This document shows positions 26,847-36,185 of a DNA stretch of 64,000 nt, in pieces. The stretch spans positions 1 through 64,000 of the forward strand of contig JAEEGS010000069.1 in NCBI GenBank assembly GCA_016280445.1, written 5' to 3'. How positions within the stretch are numbered: the first letter of the stretch is position 1; every line of letters starts with the position of its first letter. Position numbers and translations under genes: made by a program. Below the pieces are notes generated by a model. That model had not been told where the DNA came from. It made no database searches and was given only the letters and a program-made list of their open reading frames with translations. Origin of the DNA: Bacteroidaceae bacterium. Lineage in GTDB: Bacteria > Bacteroidota > Bacteroidia > Bacteroidales > Bacteroidaceae.

Positions 26847-29594
26847 TTAGAATAGTTTCAGTTGTCCAGTGATTTCATCACGGATGTCACCATCGCTTTT
26901 CCCCTCATCTGGGTCTATCACTTCTTCCAATTCCTCTTCCAGTTCTTCTTCCACCTCCGGCTCTGGAATTCGAATAGGCTCAAGTTCCGTCACTTGATCG
27001 AGAGCATAGGTGGTAAGCCGTTTGCCCTTGGCCTTAAAACCCTTAACTGCGATATACTCATCGGCATCCACTTCAAGGGGACCACGGAAGGTGTCAGGTT
27101 CACAGAAGGTGAGTTCGAGGCGAGGATATGGCGTGTCGGTCAGAAGAATGAGTTTGCTTTCCAAATTCTCTCCAAGGAAACTCTGCTTCTTCTTCGACTC
27201 CTCAAACACGAAACGTTTGATGTAGGGCTGGTTCTGGTTGTCGGCATCCCACAAGATAGCCGTCCACACTTTCTTTGCCTTAAACTTTTCTATACGCAGG
27301 ATGTTCTGCTCGTAATGGTTGTTGGAGTCGAAGTTGGTCAAGTAATACTCGCCCGTATTCAAGACAACGAGGATTTGGTCGTTGTTTTGGAACTCACCCA
27401 GATACTCCCCATGTTCATCGTAATTGATGCGCTGAACATCTGGATCCCACCAAACTTTGCGACCACCAAGCGTACTGCCACCATGAGCCTTCAGTTGGAT
27501 ACGGAAGATCTCATGCTTGGTCAATTGATTACCTCTTGCCATTCGGCCTTTGATATCAATTTCACTGAAATCCTTCTCAAAGACCAGTTTCTTCAATTTT
27601 TCCTGAGGCTTCAACGTCACCTTAATGATTTCAGCCTCGCCATTGCTGTTGGCTGAGAACCATGTCACTCTCGACTTCGGTGTTCCCATCGTCAGGTCGT
27701 ACTCACGGTCACGCGTAACACTCGGCACATTGAATCGCTTGATGTAGGTGACACCTGTTGCGCCATCTTTGTAGGTGGCGTTGTATATGGTACGCGTGTC
27801 GTTTTTCTTGAACACTGCCACATGAATCACCTCCACCTTACGCTTCTCCGCTTTGCAACGTTCCGTTTCACCGATAAAGACTTTCTCTGCCACCTTAATG
27901 ACCTTGTAAGTACCATCCTTATAGAAAATGATGATGTCATCAATGTCAGAACAGTTGCAGACAAATTCATCCTTTTTCAAACCTGTTCCGATGAAACCTT
28001 CAGCACGATTGATGTAGAGTTTCTGGTTGGCTTCCGCCACAGTGGCCGCCTGAATCGTGTCGAAGTTGCGGATTTCAGTCAGTCGCGGATGCTCGGCGCC
28101 ATATTTCTTTTGAAGGAAACGGAACCATTCGGCTGTCACCTCCACCAGATTTGCAAGGTCGCGCTCTATCTGTTCCAGTTCTGCCTTCAACCGAGCAATC
28201 AACTCGTCAGCTTTATCTTTATTGAACTTCAAGATGCGTGCCATCTTAATCTCCATCAACTTCAAGATATCATCCTTGGTCACTTCACGCACAAACTGTG
28301 GATAGAAGGGTTTTAAACGCTCATCCACGTATGCACAGGCAATGTCCATCGTCTTGGCATTCTCGAACTCTTTGGCCTTATAAATGCGTTCCTCAATGAA
28401 GATTTTCTCAAGAGAAGCAAAGTGGAGTTGCTCGAGCAATTCTCCACGTCGAATCTCCAGTTCACGCTTAATGAGATGCTTCGTGTAATCCACACTCTTC
28501 CGCAACACATCACTAACCGTCAAGAATTTCGGCATACGGTCATCAATGACACAGCAGTTCGGAGAGATGCTGATTTCGCAGTCAGTAAAGGCATAGAGAG
28601 CATCAATGGTCTTATCGCTTGATGCACCGGGCATCAGATGAATGACAATTTCCACACCTGCTGCCGTCAAATCCTCTACCTTACGTGCCTTAATCTTGCC
28701 TTTCTCTATCGCCTTGAGGATAGAGTCTATGAACTGGCTAGGCTTCGAAGGCGAGCCAGTCGTCTTTCCATAAGGTATCTCTGTGATGGCCAAGGTTTTG
28801 CTGTCACGCTTTTCTATCTTGGCACGTACACGCACCGAACCTCCACGCTGACCATCGTTGTATTTCGACACATCAATGGAGCCACCTGTCTGGAAGTCCG
28901 GATAGAGTTGGAAAGGTTCATCATGCAGGTAATGCACGGCCGCATCACAAAGTTCGTTGAAGTTATGAGGCAGTATCTTAGAACTCAAACCCACAGCAAT
29001 GCCTTCCACTCCCTGAGCGAGGAGGAGCGGGAACTTGACTGGCAACGAGATTGGTTCTTTGTTACGGCCATCATAAGAAAGTTTCCACTCGGTGGTCTTG
29101 GGGTTAAATAAGACATCGAGTGCCAACTTCGAAAGTCGAGCCTCAATATAACGACCTGCGGCAGCATCATCACCGGTGAGGATGTTGCCCCAGTTTCCTT
29201 GGCAGTCGATGAGCAGATTCTTCTGCCCCATCTGTACCAGCGCATCTTTGATAGAAGCATCACCATGAGGGTGGAACTGCATGGTGTGACCCACAATATT
29301 TGCCACCTTATTGTAACGCCCATCATCCATCCGCTTCATTGAATGGAGAATACGGCGCTGCACAGGTTTCAGACCGTCCATGATGTGGGGAACTGCACGT
29401 TCGAGGATAACATAGGAAGCGTAATCCAGGAACCAGTTCTGATACATACCACTTAAATGGTGGGTAATGCTATCTTTCATAAAGGTGGGGTCATAGTCAC
29501 TCTTCGGTGGTTGCCCCGAAGGAGGAGAAACATCCAACGCCTCTTCCTCCAACACCTCATCGATGATTTCTTCGTTATCGTTATATTCGCTCAT
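26847..29594 (-). CDS. parC: DNA topoisomerase IV subunit A
   Basis: A 915-residue type IIA topoisomerase A subunit that decatenates daughter chromosomes with ParE. The N-terminal winged-helix region has LKPVQRRILHSM and HPHGDASIKDAL. The catalytic Tyr is in DAAAGRYIEARLS (near 140). The tower and coiled coil cover about 330-500, and the C-terminal beta-pinwheel is degenerate, without a clear GyrA box (QRRGGKG). That absence and the acidic N- and C-terminal extensions support ParC over GyrA. In the quinolone-relevant position the sequence is GDAS rather than GDSA, usual for this group. A purine-rich ribosome site lies just before the ATG. Confidence 0.9.
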   Translation of the reverse strand: MSEYNDNEEIIDEVLEEEALDVSPPSGQPPKSDYDPTFMKDSITHHLSGMYQNWFLDYASYVILERAVPHIMDGLKPVQRRILHSMKRMDDGRYNKVANIVGHTMQFHPHGDASIKDALVQMGQKNLLIDCQGNWGNILTGDDAAAGRYIEARLSKLALDVLFNPKTTEWKLSYDGRNKEPISLPVKFPLLLAQGVEGIAVGLSSKILPHNFNELCDAAVHYLHDEPFQLYPDFQTGGSIDVSKYNDGQRGGSVRVRAKIEKRDSKTLAITEIPYGKTTGSPSKPSQFIDSILKAIEKGKIKARKVEDLTAAGVEIVIHLMPGASSDKTIDALYAFTDCEISISPNCCVIDDRMPKFLTVSDVLRKSVDYTKHLIKRELEIRRGELLEQLHFASLEKIFIEERIYKAKEFENAKTMDIACAYVDERLKPFYPQFVREVTKDDILKLMEIKMARILKFNKDKADELIARLKAELEQIERDLANLVEVTAEWFRFLQKKYGAEHPRLTEIRNFDTIQAATVAEANQKLYINRAEGFIGTGLKKDEFVCNCSDIDDIIIFYKDGTYKVIKVAEKVFIGETERCKAEKRKVEVIHVAVFKKNDTRTIYNATYKDGATGVTYIKRFNVPSVTRDREYDLTMGTPKSRVTWFSANSNGEAEIIKVTLKPQEKLKKLVFEKDFSEIDIKGRMARGNQLTKHEIFRIQLKAHGGSTLGGRKVWWDPDVQRINYDEHGEYLGEFQNNDQILVVLNTGEYYLTNFDSNNHYEQNILRIEKFKAKKVWTAILWDADNQNQPYIKRFVFEESKKKQSFLGENLESKLILLTDTPYPRLELTFCEPDTFRGPLEVDADEYIAVKGFKAKGKRLTTYALDQVTELEPIRIPEPEVEEELEEELEEVIDPDEGKSDGDIRDEITGQLKLF

Positions 29595-29731
29595 ATAGAC
29601 TCCTCCCCCGCCTCCCCTAAATGGGAGGAGTAGAATGTTTGTGGGGAGACATTCTACTTTTTATTTTAATTTAATTATGTTAGCAAAAGGTAACCACCCT
29701 CCCCCCTCAGGGGGAGTGAGGAGGGGGTCTG
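29595..29731. other. GC-rich hairpins between ackA and parC
   Basis: The gap between ackA and parC holds three inverted repeats: a C/G-rich one near 29604-29632 (CTCC runs facing GGAG runs), TAGAATGT...ACATTCTA around 29631-29657 followed by T residues on the plus strand, and CTCCCCCTGAGGGGGAG-like DNA near 29699-29716. None is a clean terminator in the direction of ackA. The G-rich edge also supplies the parC ribosome site. Confidence 0.5.
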
Positions 29732-30928
29732 TTATTTGGTCAGTTCCAGAGTGTCCAACGCAATCATCAGCTCTTCATCGGTCGGAATGCAGCAAATGGT
29801 CACTTTCGAGTCGTCTGCAGAGAGGACTGCCTCTTTCGCACGACAAGCCTTGTTCTTGGCATCGTCGAGTTTAATGCCCATGAACTCCAATCCCTTCGTG
29901 GCACCTTCGCGCACTTCATACTGGTTCTCGCCAGCACCGCCTGTGAAGAGGATGATGTCCACACCTCCCATAGCCGCTGCGTACTCACCTATGTACTTTT
30001 TGATACGATAACAATACATCTCCTTTGCCAAACGGGCTTTGTCATTACCGGCAGCAATACCTGCAAGAATATCGCGGAAGTCGGAAGAACCTTCACTCAC
30101 ACCCAGCAAACCAGACTTCTTGTTCAGAAGGTTGCTGATACCCTTCGTGTCAAGTCCCAGTTTGTCCATCAGGAACGTCACGGCACCCGCATCAATATCA
30201 CCCGAACGAGTACCCATGATAAGACCCTCCAGTGGTGTCAAACCCATTGAGGTATCCACGCACTTGCCATATTTTACCGCTGCGATGGAAGCGCCATTAC
30301 CAATGTGACAAGTGATGATTTTCTTGCCTTCTGGCTTCACACCAAGGAACTCGCACACACGTTGCGAAACGTAGCGATGGCTCGTACCATGGAAACCATA
30401 ACGGCGTACCCCATACTTGCTATAGAGTTCATAAGGAAGGGCGTACATATATGCATAATCAGGCATTGTCTGATGGAAAGCCGTATCGAACACGCCTACC
30501 TGCGGAATGTTGGGCAGGATAGCACTCACGGCATTCACGCCCTTAATATTGGCAGGGTTGTGGAGCGGCGCCAAATCATTACAAGCAGCAAAAGCCTCCA
30601 TCACATCAGGTGTAAGAAGCACCGACTTATTGAACTTCTCACCACCATGCACCATACGGTGACCCACTGCATCCAGTTCATCAAGGCTCTTCAAAACAGC
30701 ATAATCACCTGTCGTGAGCACTTCAAAAATCCACTGCACCCCCGCTGTATGTTCCTTGACGGGCTTTTCCATCTTATGCTTCTCACCATTCAGTTTCACG
30801 GTAATAAACGAGTCCGGAAGGCCAATCTTCTCGATTCCTCCCGACGTAATGACCGACTGGTCGGCCATATCATACAATGCATATTTTATCGAACTGCTAC
30901 CACAGTTAAGTACTAAAATCTTTTTCAT
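29732..30928 (-). CDS. ackA: acetate kinase
   Basis: A 398-residue enzyme that converts acetyl phosphate and ADP to acetate and ATP, the last step of fermentative acetate formation. It shows the N-terminal ASKHA motif VLNCGSSSIKYAL, the active-site region GVFDTAFHQTMP, HIGNGASIAAV, MGLTPLEGLIMGTRSGDID and the C-terminal LFTGGAGENQ. Full length. It follows pta by 36 bases on the same strand and forms the usual pta-ackA operon. Confidence 0.97.
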   Translation of the reverse strand: MKKILVLNCGSSSIKYALYDMADQSVITSGGIEKIGLPDSFITVKLNGEKHKMEKPVKEHTAGVQWIFEVLTTGDYAVLKSLDELDAVGHRMVHGGEKFNKSVLLTPDVMEAFAACNDLAPLHNPANIKGVNAVSAILPNIPQVGVFDTAFHQTMPDYAYMYALPYELYSKYGVRRYGFHGTSHRYVSQRVCEFLGVKPEGKKIITCHIGNGASIAAVKYGKCVDTSMGLTPLEGLIMGTRSGDIDAGAVTFLMDKLGLDTKGISNLLNKKSGLLGVSEGSSDFRDILAGIAAGNDKARLAKEMYCYRIKKYIGEYAAAMGGVDIILFTGGAGENQYEVREGATKGLEFMGIKLDDAKNKACRAKEAVLSADDSKVTICCIPTDEELMIALDTLELTK

Positions 30929-30964
30929 CTACGTATACTTCAATTTTTCAATTCTTTCAATTTT

Positions 30965-31975
30965 TCAATTCTTTGCATCCATGGCTTGACAGGCCGTAAT
31001 GGCTACCATCTTATAAATATCATCCACCGAGCAGCCACGGCTCAGGTCATTCACAGGACGAGCAATGCCCTGAAGGATGGGGCCAATCGCATCAGCATTA
31101 CCCAGTCGCTGCACCAGTTTATAGGCGATGTTGCCCACCTCAAGACAAGGAGCCACAAGCACGTTAGCCTTGCCTGCTATTTCGCTACCTGGTGCCTTCT
31201 TCTGACCCACAGAAGGAACGAGCGCCGCATCGGCCTGCAGTTCACCATCAATCTTGAGAGCGGGGTCAAGTTCCTTTGCCAAACGAGTTGCTTCAACGAC
31301 TTTGTCCACCACCTCATGTTTCGCGCTTCCCTTTGTCGAGAATGACAACATCGCCACACGAGGATCAGCAAAGCCAGCCACACTCTTGGCGGTCTGTGCG
31401 GTACATACAGCAATCTGTGCCAACTGTGCGGCATCGGGCATCGGGGTCACTGCCACATCACCCATCACAAGCACTCCCTCTTCACCATACTGTGGCGTTT
31501 GAGTAATGAGCAGCATCGCGCCACTCACACAGGTAATTCCAGGAGCACACTTGATAATCTGGAGTGCTGGACGCAACGTGTCGCCCGTTGTGGACAACGC
31601 ACCGCTTATCTGTCCGTCAGCATCACCGCTCTTGATAATAAGGCATCCAAAATACAAGGGATTGAGCACTTGTTCGCGAGCCTTCTCAATAGTCATGCCC
31701 TTCTTTTGGCGGAGTTGGAACAGCAATTGTGCATACTCTTCCGTTTTCTCAGAAGTGGCAGGATCGATGATGGTCGCCTTGTCAACATTCTTCAGCCCCA
31801 GTTTTTCTGCCTGAACAAGAATTTCATCCTTGTTGCCGATAAGAATAATATCAGCAATGTCATCCGCCAAACATTTGTCAGCGGCAGTCAAAGTGCGCTC
31901 CTCCAAGGATTCGGGGAGCACTATGCGCTGCTTATTTGCTTTTGCACGCGCAATAATACTTTCAATTAAAGCCAT
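30965..31975 (-). CDS. pta: phosphate acetyltransferase
   Basis: A 336-residue short-form Pta that exchanges CoA of acetyl-CoA for phosphate. It starts directly with the catalytic domain (ALIESIIARAKANKQRIVLPE) and lacks the N-terminal DRTGG/P-loop regulatory domains of the long enterobacterial type. Characteristic segments are IIKSGDADGQISGALSTT, GDVAVTPMPDAAQLAQI and the C-terminal IARPVNDLSRGC. A canonical promoter lies upstream at 32075-32045. Confidence 0.96.
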   Translation of the reverse strand: MALIESIIARAKANKQRIVLPESLEERTLTAADKCLADDIADIILIGNKDEILVQAEKLGLKNVDKATIIDPATSEKTEEYAQLLFQLRQKKGMTIEKAREQVLNPLYFGCLIIKSGDADGQISGALSTTGDTLRPALQIIKCAPGITCVSGAMLLITQTPQYGEEGVLVMGDVAVTPMPDAAQLAQIAVCTAQTAKSVAGFADPRVAMLSFSTKGSAKHEVVDKVVEATRLAKELDPALKIDGELQADAALVPSVGQKKAPGSEIAGKANVLVAPCLEVGNIAYKLVQRLGNADAIGPILQGIARPVNDLSRGCSVDDIYKMVAITACQAMDAKN

Positions 31976-32044
31976 AATATTCTAATTTGACATTTACTTT
32001 CAACTATCAGGGCACGTCCTCGCCAAGAACCCGCCCGAATGTTG

Positions 32045-32075
32045 CAAAGATACGGATTTCTTGCAACTTTACAAA
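32045..32075 (-). promoter_or_regulatory. Bacteroidetes promoter of pta-ackA
   Basis: On the minus strand, TTTG (32075-32072), 19 bases, then TATCTTTG (32052-32045). The predicted leader before the pta ATG is about 65 bases. It stands back to back with the promoter of the plus-strand gene at 32244. Confidence 0.75.
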
Positions 32076-32163
32076 ATGGAGGGTCGAAAAACGCATCTTT
32101 TCCGCCTCGCATGTGCTCAAAAGAGATGTTTTGGCACGAAAGAACGTAATTTCTCCAGATTCA

Positions 32164-32195
32164 TTTGTTTCATAATCGTTTTATCAGTATCTTTG
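32164..32195 (+). promoter_or_regulatory. Bacteroidetes promoter of the xseAB operon
   Basis: TTTG (32164-32167), 20 bases, TATCTTTG (32188-32195): an exact consensus match. It lies inside the long open frame that begins at 32061, which shows that the first gene must start downstream, at about 32244. Confidence 0.75.
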
Positions 32196-32243
32196 TATAA
32201 AATTTATTCCCCAACAATCTCTCCACAAGGAAAGAACATTCTT

Positions 32244-32939
32244 TTGATTCACAACAAGGAAAAAGCACTGACATATATCAACGCACGCGACTGGAACGGA
32301 TTGGAGCGGATGTTGAAGAGCCTAAGCAACATGGAGTTTAGGCGGATGGAACGTGTGATGAGGGAAGAAGTGCTGCCCGGCTTGGAGAACGATCTGTTTT
32401 GGGAGACCTTTTTGCACATTATTATATTTAAGCGAGCTGCATTCATCAGCGGAGCAACTGCGGTAACGCATCTGGCCAAAAATGGAACGCTCCGATTTGA
32501 CATAGAGAGCGTCGAGGAATTGTACAGACATCTCAAGGAAACCAACATGGAATCCATCGTGAAAATCTGCAACATGATGACGCCAGCAATACGGACAGAG
32601 GAACAAATGACGAGCATGTTTAAGGCTTTCCACCTGGAAAACGAGGTGACCCAACTATCCATGCTCCTCAAAGTGGACACCCCTCTTTCCTACTACCTCA
32701 TCTTCAAGACACTCAAATTGATTGAAGACAAGTTCATTGCGAGAAAATGCTGCATGGCCATCATCAAACGGAGAGACGACAGAGCGTTCAATGCAGTATG
32801 CCTCATCAAATCCTATTTTGATTTGGACGACCTGCCAGCACGGTTCTCGCTCAAGATTGAACAATATGAACTAAGCCACATCGACAGGAACTACGAGACC
32901 TTTCTGCATGTGTTAGAGGGGAAACGCCCCAGTGTATAA
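32244..32939 (+). CDS. hypothetical helical protein preceding xseA
   Basis: A 231-residue protein of unknown function. It has no signal peptide and is almost entirely helical and charged (IHNKEKALTYINARDWNGLE onward), looking like a helical-repeat protein. The frame runs back to 32061, but the promoter at 32164-32195 excludes that. The best start is TTG 32244-32246, preceded at 8 bases by an AGGAAAG ribosome site. Its stop is 7 bases before the xseA ATG, so it is co-transcribed with exonuclease VII genes. A DNA-repair link is possible by position only. Confidence 0.65.
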   Translation: MIHNKEKALTYINARDWNGLERMLKSLSNMEFRRMERVMREEVLPGLENDLFWETFLHIIIFKRAAFISGATAVTHLAKNGTLRFDIESVEELYRHLKETNMESIVKICNMMTPAIRTEEQMTSMFKAFHLENEVTQLSMLLKVDTPLSYYLIFKTLKLIEDKFIARKCCMAIIKRRDDRAFNAVCLIKSYFDLDDLPARFSLKIEQYELSHIDRNYETFLHVLEGKRPSV

Positions 32940-32946
32940 AACCGAC

Positions 32947-34248
32947 ATGAAAGCATTGACACTACACGAACTGAACGGGCTTGTCAGACAGACACTGGAA
33001 CTGACGCTTGACGATGAGTATTGGGTGCAGGCCGAAATCAACGAACTGCGCACCAACCGTCATTGCTACATGGAATTGGTACAAAAAGATACACGTGGAA
33101 ATGGCATTATAGCCAAAGCACGAGCCCAAGTATGGGCTAGCCAGTGGGGACTTATCAAGGCCATGTTTGAACACACAACAGGACAAACGCTCGCTGCAGG
33201 AATGCAAGTCCTGATGAAAGTGGAAGTCACTTTCCATGAACTATACGGCTATTCGCTGAACGTGACCGACATCGACCCTACTTACACACTAGGGGACATC
33301 GCAAGACGGAGACAGGAAATACTTCAACAGTTAAAAGAGGAAGGGGTTGCCACCATGAACAAAGAGCTACCCCTGCCACGACTTCTGCAACGCATCGCCG
33401 TCATCTCCTCTGCCTCAGCCGCCGGTTATGGAGACTTCTGCCATCAACTGCACCAAAACAAACGAGGTTTGGCTTTCAAAACAGCACTGTTTCAAGCAAC
33501 CATGCAAGGTAGTGACGTGGAAAGCAGCGTGATAGCCGCGCTCGACCGCATCATGGAACAACAAAGCGACTGGGATGTGGTGGTCATCATTCGGGGAGGC
33601 GGTGCCACCTCAGACATGCAAGGCTTCGACTCGCTTGCATTGGCCGAGAACATCGCGCAATTCCCCCTACCCGTCATCACAGGCATCGGACACGAACGCG
33701 ACGACACCGTGATTGACATGATTGCCCACACACGCGTGAAAACCCCCACGGCTGCGGCCGAGTTTCTCATCCATCACCAAGAAGAGGAACTCGACACGGT
33801 GGAAGACTTGGCACTCCGAATCACCACCTACACAAATCAGCGTCTTCTCAACGAGACCGCACGGGTCAAAATGCTGGCGAACCAACTCCCCATGTTCTTC
33901 TCCATCATCAAAACAAGGGAAGACTTACGCATCGGACGCATAGCTACGGCATTGGCCCGCCATTGCACCCAGCACTTCGAAAAAGCCAAAAGCCGCATCG
34001 CCCTACTCGACCAACGAATTACGATGCACGTCCCCCTTCTCCTTCGCAATGAAGAAAAACGCATTGACCTGATGGAGAACAAATTAAGCAACGCCAACCC
34101 AGACAGAATCCTACGCCTGGGCTTCAGCATCTCACGGATAGGAGGCAAGGCCATCAAAGACGCCAACGAGATAAAAGAAGGCGACGAAATAGAAACAACA
34201 TTAGCATCTGGAACTCTCAAATCAACCGTAACATGGAAAAAAATATGA
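32947..34248 (+). CDS. xseA: exodeoxyribonuclease VII large subunit
   Basis: A 433-residue catalytic subunit of exonuclease VII, which degrades single-stranded DNA from both ends. The N-terminal OB-fold covers about 1-100 (DEYWVQAEINELR). The catalytic domain has the conserved VISSASAAGYGDF, VVVIIRGGGATSDMQGFD, and PVITGIGHERDDTVIDMIAHTR segments, followed by a long helical region. A GTG at 32932 opens the frame further, but ATG 32947 is preferred because it lies after the preceding stop. It overlaps xseB by 16 bases. Confidence 0.95.
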   Translation: MKALTLHELNGLVRQTLELTLDDEYWVQAEINELRTNRHCYMELVQKDTRGNGIIAKARAQVWASQWGLIKAMFEHTTGQTLAAGMQVLMKVEVTFHELYGYSLNVTDIDPTYTLGDIARRRQEILQQLKEEGVATMNKELPLPRLLQRIAVISSASAAGYGDFCHQLHQNKRGLAFKTALFQATMQGSDVESSVIAALDRIMEQQSDWDVVVIIRGGGATSDMQGFDSLALAENIAQFPLPVITGIGHERDDTVIDMIAHTRVKTPTAAAEFLIHHQEEELDTVEDLALRITTYTNQRLLNETARVKMLANQLPMFFSIIKTREDLRIGRIATALARHCTQHFEKAKSRIALLDQRITMHVPLLLRNEEKRIDLMENKLSNANPDRILRLGFSISRIGGKAIKDANEIKEGDEIETTLASGTLKSTVTWKKI

Positions 34249-34421
34249 CCTATGAGCAGGCAATGAAACGCCTTGAACAAATTGTGGAAAAAACCGAAAG
34301 CGGAGATATGGATATTGACTCACTGGCAGCCAATTTGAAAGAAGCCAAAACATTGGTGGCTTACTGTAAAGAGAAGTTGACAAACGTCGAAGCAGAGGTG
34401 AAAAAATGTCTCGATATGTAA
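34233..34421 (+). CDS. xseB: exodeoxyribonuclease VII small subunit
   Basis: A 62-residue helical hairpin protein that binds XseA. The family signature is clear: MTYEQAMKRLEQIVEKTESG followed by LAANLKEAKTLVAYCKEKL and a C-terminal VEAEVKKCLD. The start overlaps the end of xseA by 16 bases, indicating translational coupling. Confidence 0.95.
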   Translation: MEKNMTYEQAMKRLEQIVEKTESGDMDIDSLAANLKEAKTLVAYCKEKLTNVEAEVKKCLDM

Positions 34422-34448
34422 AAAAAGTGTAAAAACATGCCCATATCC

Positions 34449-34479
34449 TTGTGAAACTCAAAAAAAAGCCATACCTTTG
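34449..34479 (+). promoter_or_regulatory. Bacteroidetes promoter of ndk
   Basis: TTG (34449-34451), 20 bases, then TACCTTTG (34472-34479). The leader to the ndk ATG at 34572 is about 85 bases. No terminator separates it clearly from xseB. Confidence 0.7.
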
Positions 34480-34571
34480 CACCGAGAATTGAATTTGGTA
34501 GCAATTACGAGTGTGTCCATTAGGGCAAAACTCCAAAATCAACGCGAAAAAGAGACAATCGGAAAAAAACA

Positions 34572-35033
34572 ATGGAGAAAACTCTTGTAATCTTGAAGCC
34601 AGGTGCAGTACAGCGCGCACTCGTAGGCGAAGTGACAGCCCGTTTTGAGCGCAAAGGTCTGCGTTTAGCTGGTATGAAGATGATGCAACTGACAGACGAG
34701 TTGCTGAATGAGCATTACGCCCACTTGGCAGGCAAGCCTTTCTTCCAACGCATCAAGAACTCCATGATGGCTTCTCCTGTTATTTGTTGCTGCTACGAGG
34801 GTGTTGACGCTGTGGAAACAGTACGTTCGATGACAGGTAGCACAAACTCCAGAAAAGCCGCTCCGGGCACCATCCGTGGTGACTTCGGTATGAGTTTCCA
34901 AGAGAACATCATCCACACCTCCGATTCTCCCGAAAACGCAGTGATTGAGCTAAACAGGTTCTTTAAGCCAGAGGAAATCTTCGATTACACTCCTGGCGTA
35001 TTCCAGTACTTATATGCTAATGATGAGTACTAA
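34572..35033 (+). CDS. ndk: nucleoside diphosphate kinase
   Basis: A 153-residue enzyme that balances nucleoside triphosphate pools by a ping-pong phosphohistidine mechanism. It starts EKTLVILKPGAVQRALVGEV. The active-site His is in ENIIHTSDSPENA near residue 118, and the substrate-binding MTGSTNSRKAAPGTIRGDFG precedes it. Full length. Confidence 0.97.
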   Translation: MEKTLVILKPGAVQRALVGEVTARFERKGLRLAGMKMMQLTDELLNEHYAHLAGKPFFQRIKNSMMASPVICCCYEGVDAVETVRSMTGSTNSRKAAPGTIRGDFGMSFQENIIHTSDSPENAVIELNRFFKPEEIFDYTPGVFQYLYANDEY

Positions 35034-35071
35034 GTAAATGAATTAAACAAACCCCTAAAATTAAAAGAATC

Positions 35072-36070
35072 GTGAATTTTTCAAGTATCAAGAAGACAGT
35101 CGGAATAGCAGTGCTTTCCATGGTTTCCATCAGTGGTTTCGCTCAGGACAACATCGCACGCCAAGCTCCATCCGACAAGAGACTCAAAGACATCCACAAC
35201 GTAAGACTCAACAATACCGCAGCTATCTCTGCAGACCTCAACGAGCCTGCTGCACACATCTATCAAGATTGGACTGACAACATCAGAAGTTGCGCTGGCT
35301 CCGTGCCATCCAACTACAAAATAGACTTGAGAGGCTTCCACATGCCTACCCCAAGCCGTAAAATCAACTCTCCATTTGGTCCTCGCTGGGGACGTATGCA
35401 TGAGGGATTAGACGTCAAGGTCTACATTGGCGACACCATCCGCGCTGCTTTTGACGGCAAGGTGCGTATCTGCAAATACAACGGCGGTGGCTATGGCTAC
35501 TACCTCGTGATTCGTCACCCTAATGGTTTGGAGACACTCTACGGCCACCTCAGCAAGCAACTCGTTAAGAAGAATCAGGTTGTCCGCGCTGGTGAACCTA
35601 TCGGATTGGGCGGTAACACAGGTAAGTCATTTGGTTCTCACCTGCACTTCGAGACCCGCGTGTTGGGCAAGCCTATCAACCCTGCACTGATGTTTGACTT
35701 TGTCAACCAAGACGTAACAGGCGACTACTTCGTGCTGAACAGCGGCATCTCCAATGGCAATGCTGTTGCAGCAGCAACTCGCAGTGCCAACCACATTGAA
35801 GCAGAGAACACTCAAAGAGAAACTGTAGTAGCCGCTGCACCTAAGGCTGAAGTTGCTGCAGAACCTGCAAAAACTGCCGCTAAGCCCGCAACAACTGCCA
35901 AGCCAAAGGCTAAAGCAAAATCAAAGGCTGTTTCCTACTCCGTGAAATCTGGCGACACCCTTTACTCTATTGCCCGTAAGCACAACACAACTGTTGACAA
36001 GTTGCGAAAGCTGAATGGTCTCAAGTCCAACGCTGTCCTGAAAACTGGCCAGCGCATCAAATGCTCATAA
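35072..36070 (+). CDS. M23 metallopeptidase with LysM domain
   Basis: A 332-residue secreted peptidoglycan hydrolase or amidase activator. The start is a GTG at 35072; no ATG precedes the signal peptide (SSIKKTVGIAVLSMVSISGFA). The M23 (LytM) domain covers about 95-215 with both zinc motifs: RMHEGLDVKVY (HxxxD) and SFGSHLHFETR (HxH). An Ala/Lys/Pro-rich linker follows (about 250-285), then one C-terminal LysM (VKSGDTLYSIARKHNTTVDK) for peptidoglycan binding. Both metal motifs are intact, so it is probably an active endopeptidase. Confidence 0.93.
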   Translation: MNFSSIKKTVGIAVLSMVSISGFAQDNIARQAPSDKRLKDIHNVRLNNTAAISADLNEPAAHIYQDWTDNIRSCAGSVPSNYKIDLRGFHMPTPSRKINSPFGPRWGRMHEGLDVKVYIGDTIRAAFDGKVRICKYNGGGYGYYLVIRHPNGLETLYGHLSKQLVKKNQVVRAGEPIGLGGNTGKSFGSHLHFETRVLGKPINPALMFDFVNQDVTGDYFVLNSGISNGNAVAAATRSANHIEAENTQRETVVAAAPKAEVAAEPAKTAAKPATTAKPKAKAKSKAVSYSVKSGDTLYSIARKHNTTVDKLRKLNGLKSNAVLKTGQRIKCS

Positions 36071-36093
36071 ACAAAGAAACTCCATAACACGTG

Positions 36094-36132
36094 AAAGAGG
36101 CAGTGTCAAATTCGACGCTGCCTCTTTTTTTT
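36094..36132 (+). terminator. rho-independent terminator of the M23 gene
   Basis: GAGGCAGTGTC (36097-36107) pairs with GACGCTGCCTC (36114-36124) with one G-T pair, followed by eight T residues (36125-36132). Confidence 0.9.
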
Positions 36133-36185
36133 CGCCAAAGCCCCAACATCCTCAAACCAACCACCACCAAGACCCCTCTGTAAGA

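Noticed and set aside
26847-29594. GyrA instead of ParC
   Set aside because: No clear GyrA box in the C-terminal domain, acidic extensions at both ends, and resemblance to the Bacteroidetes ParC type; gyrase is not excluded absolutely.
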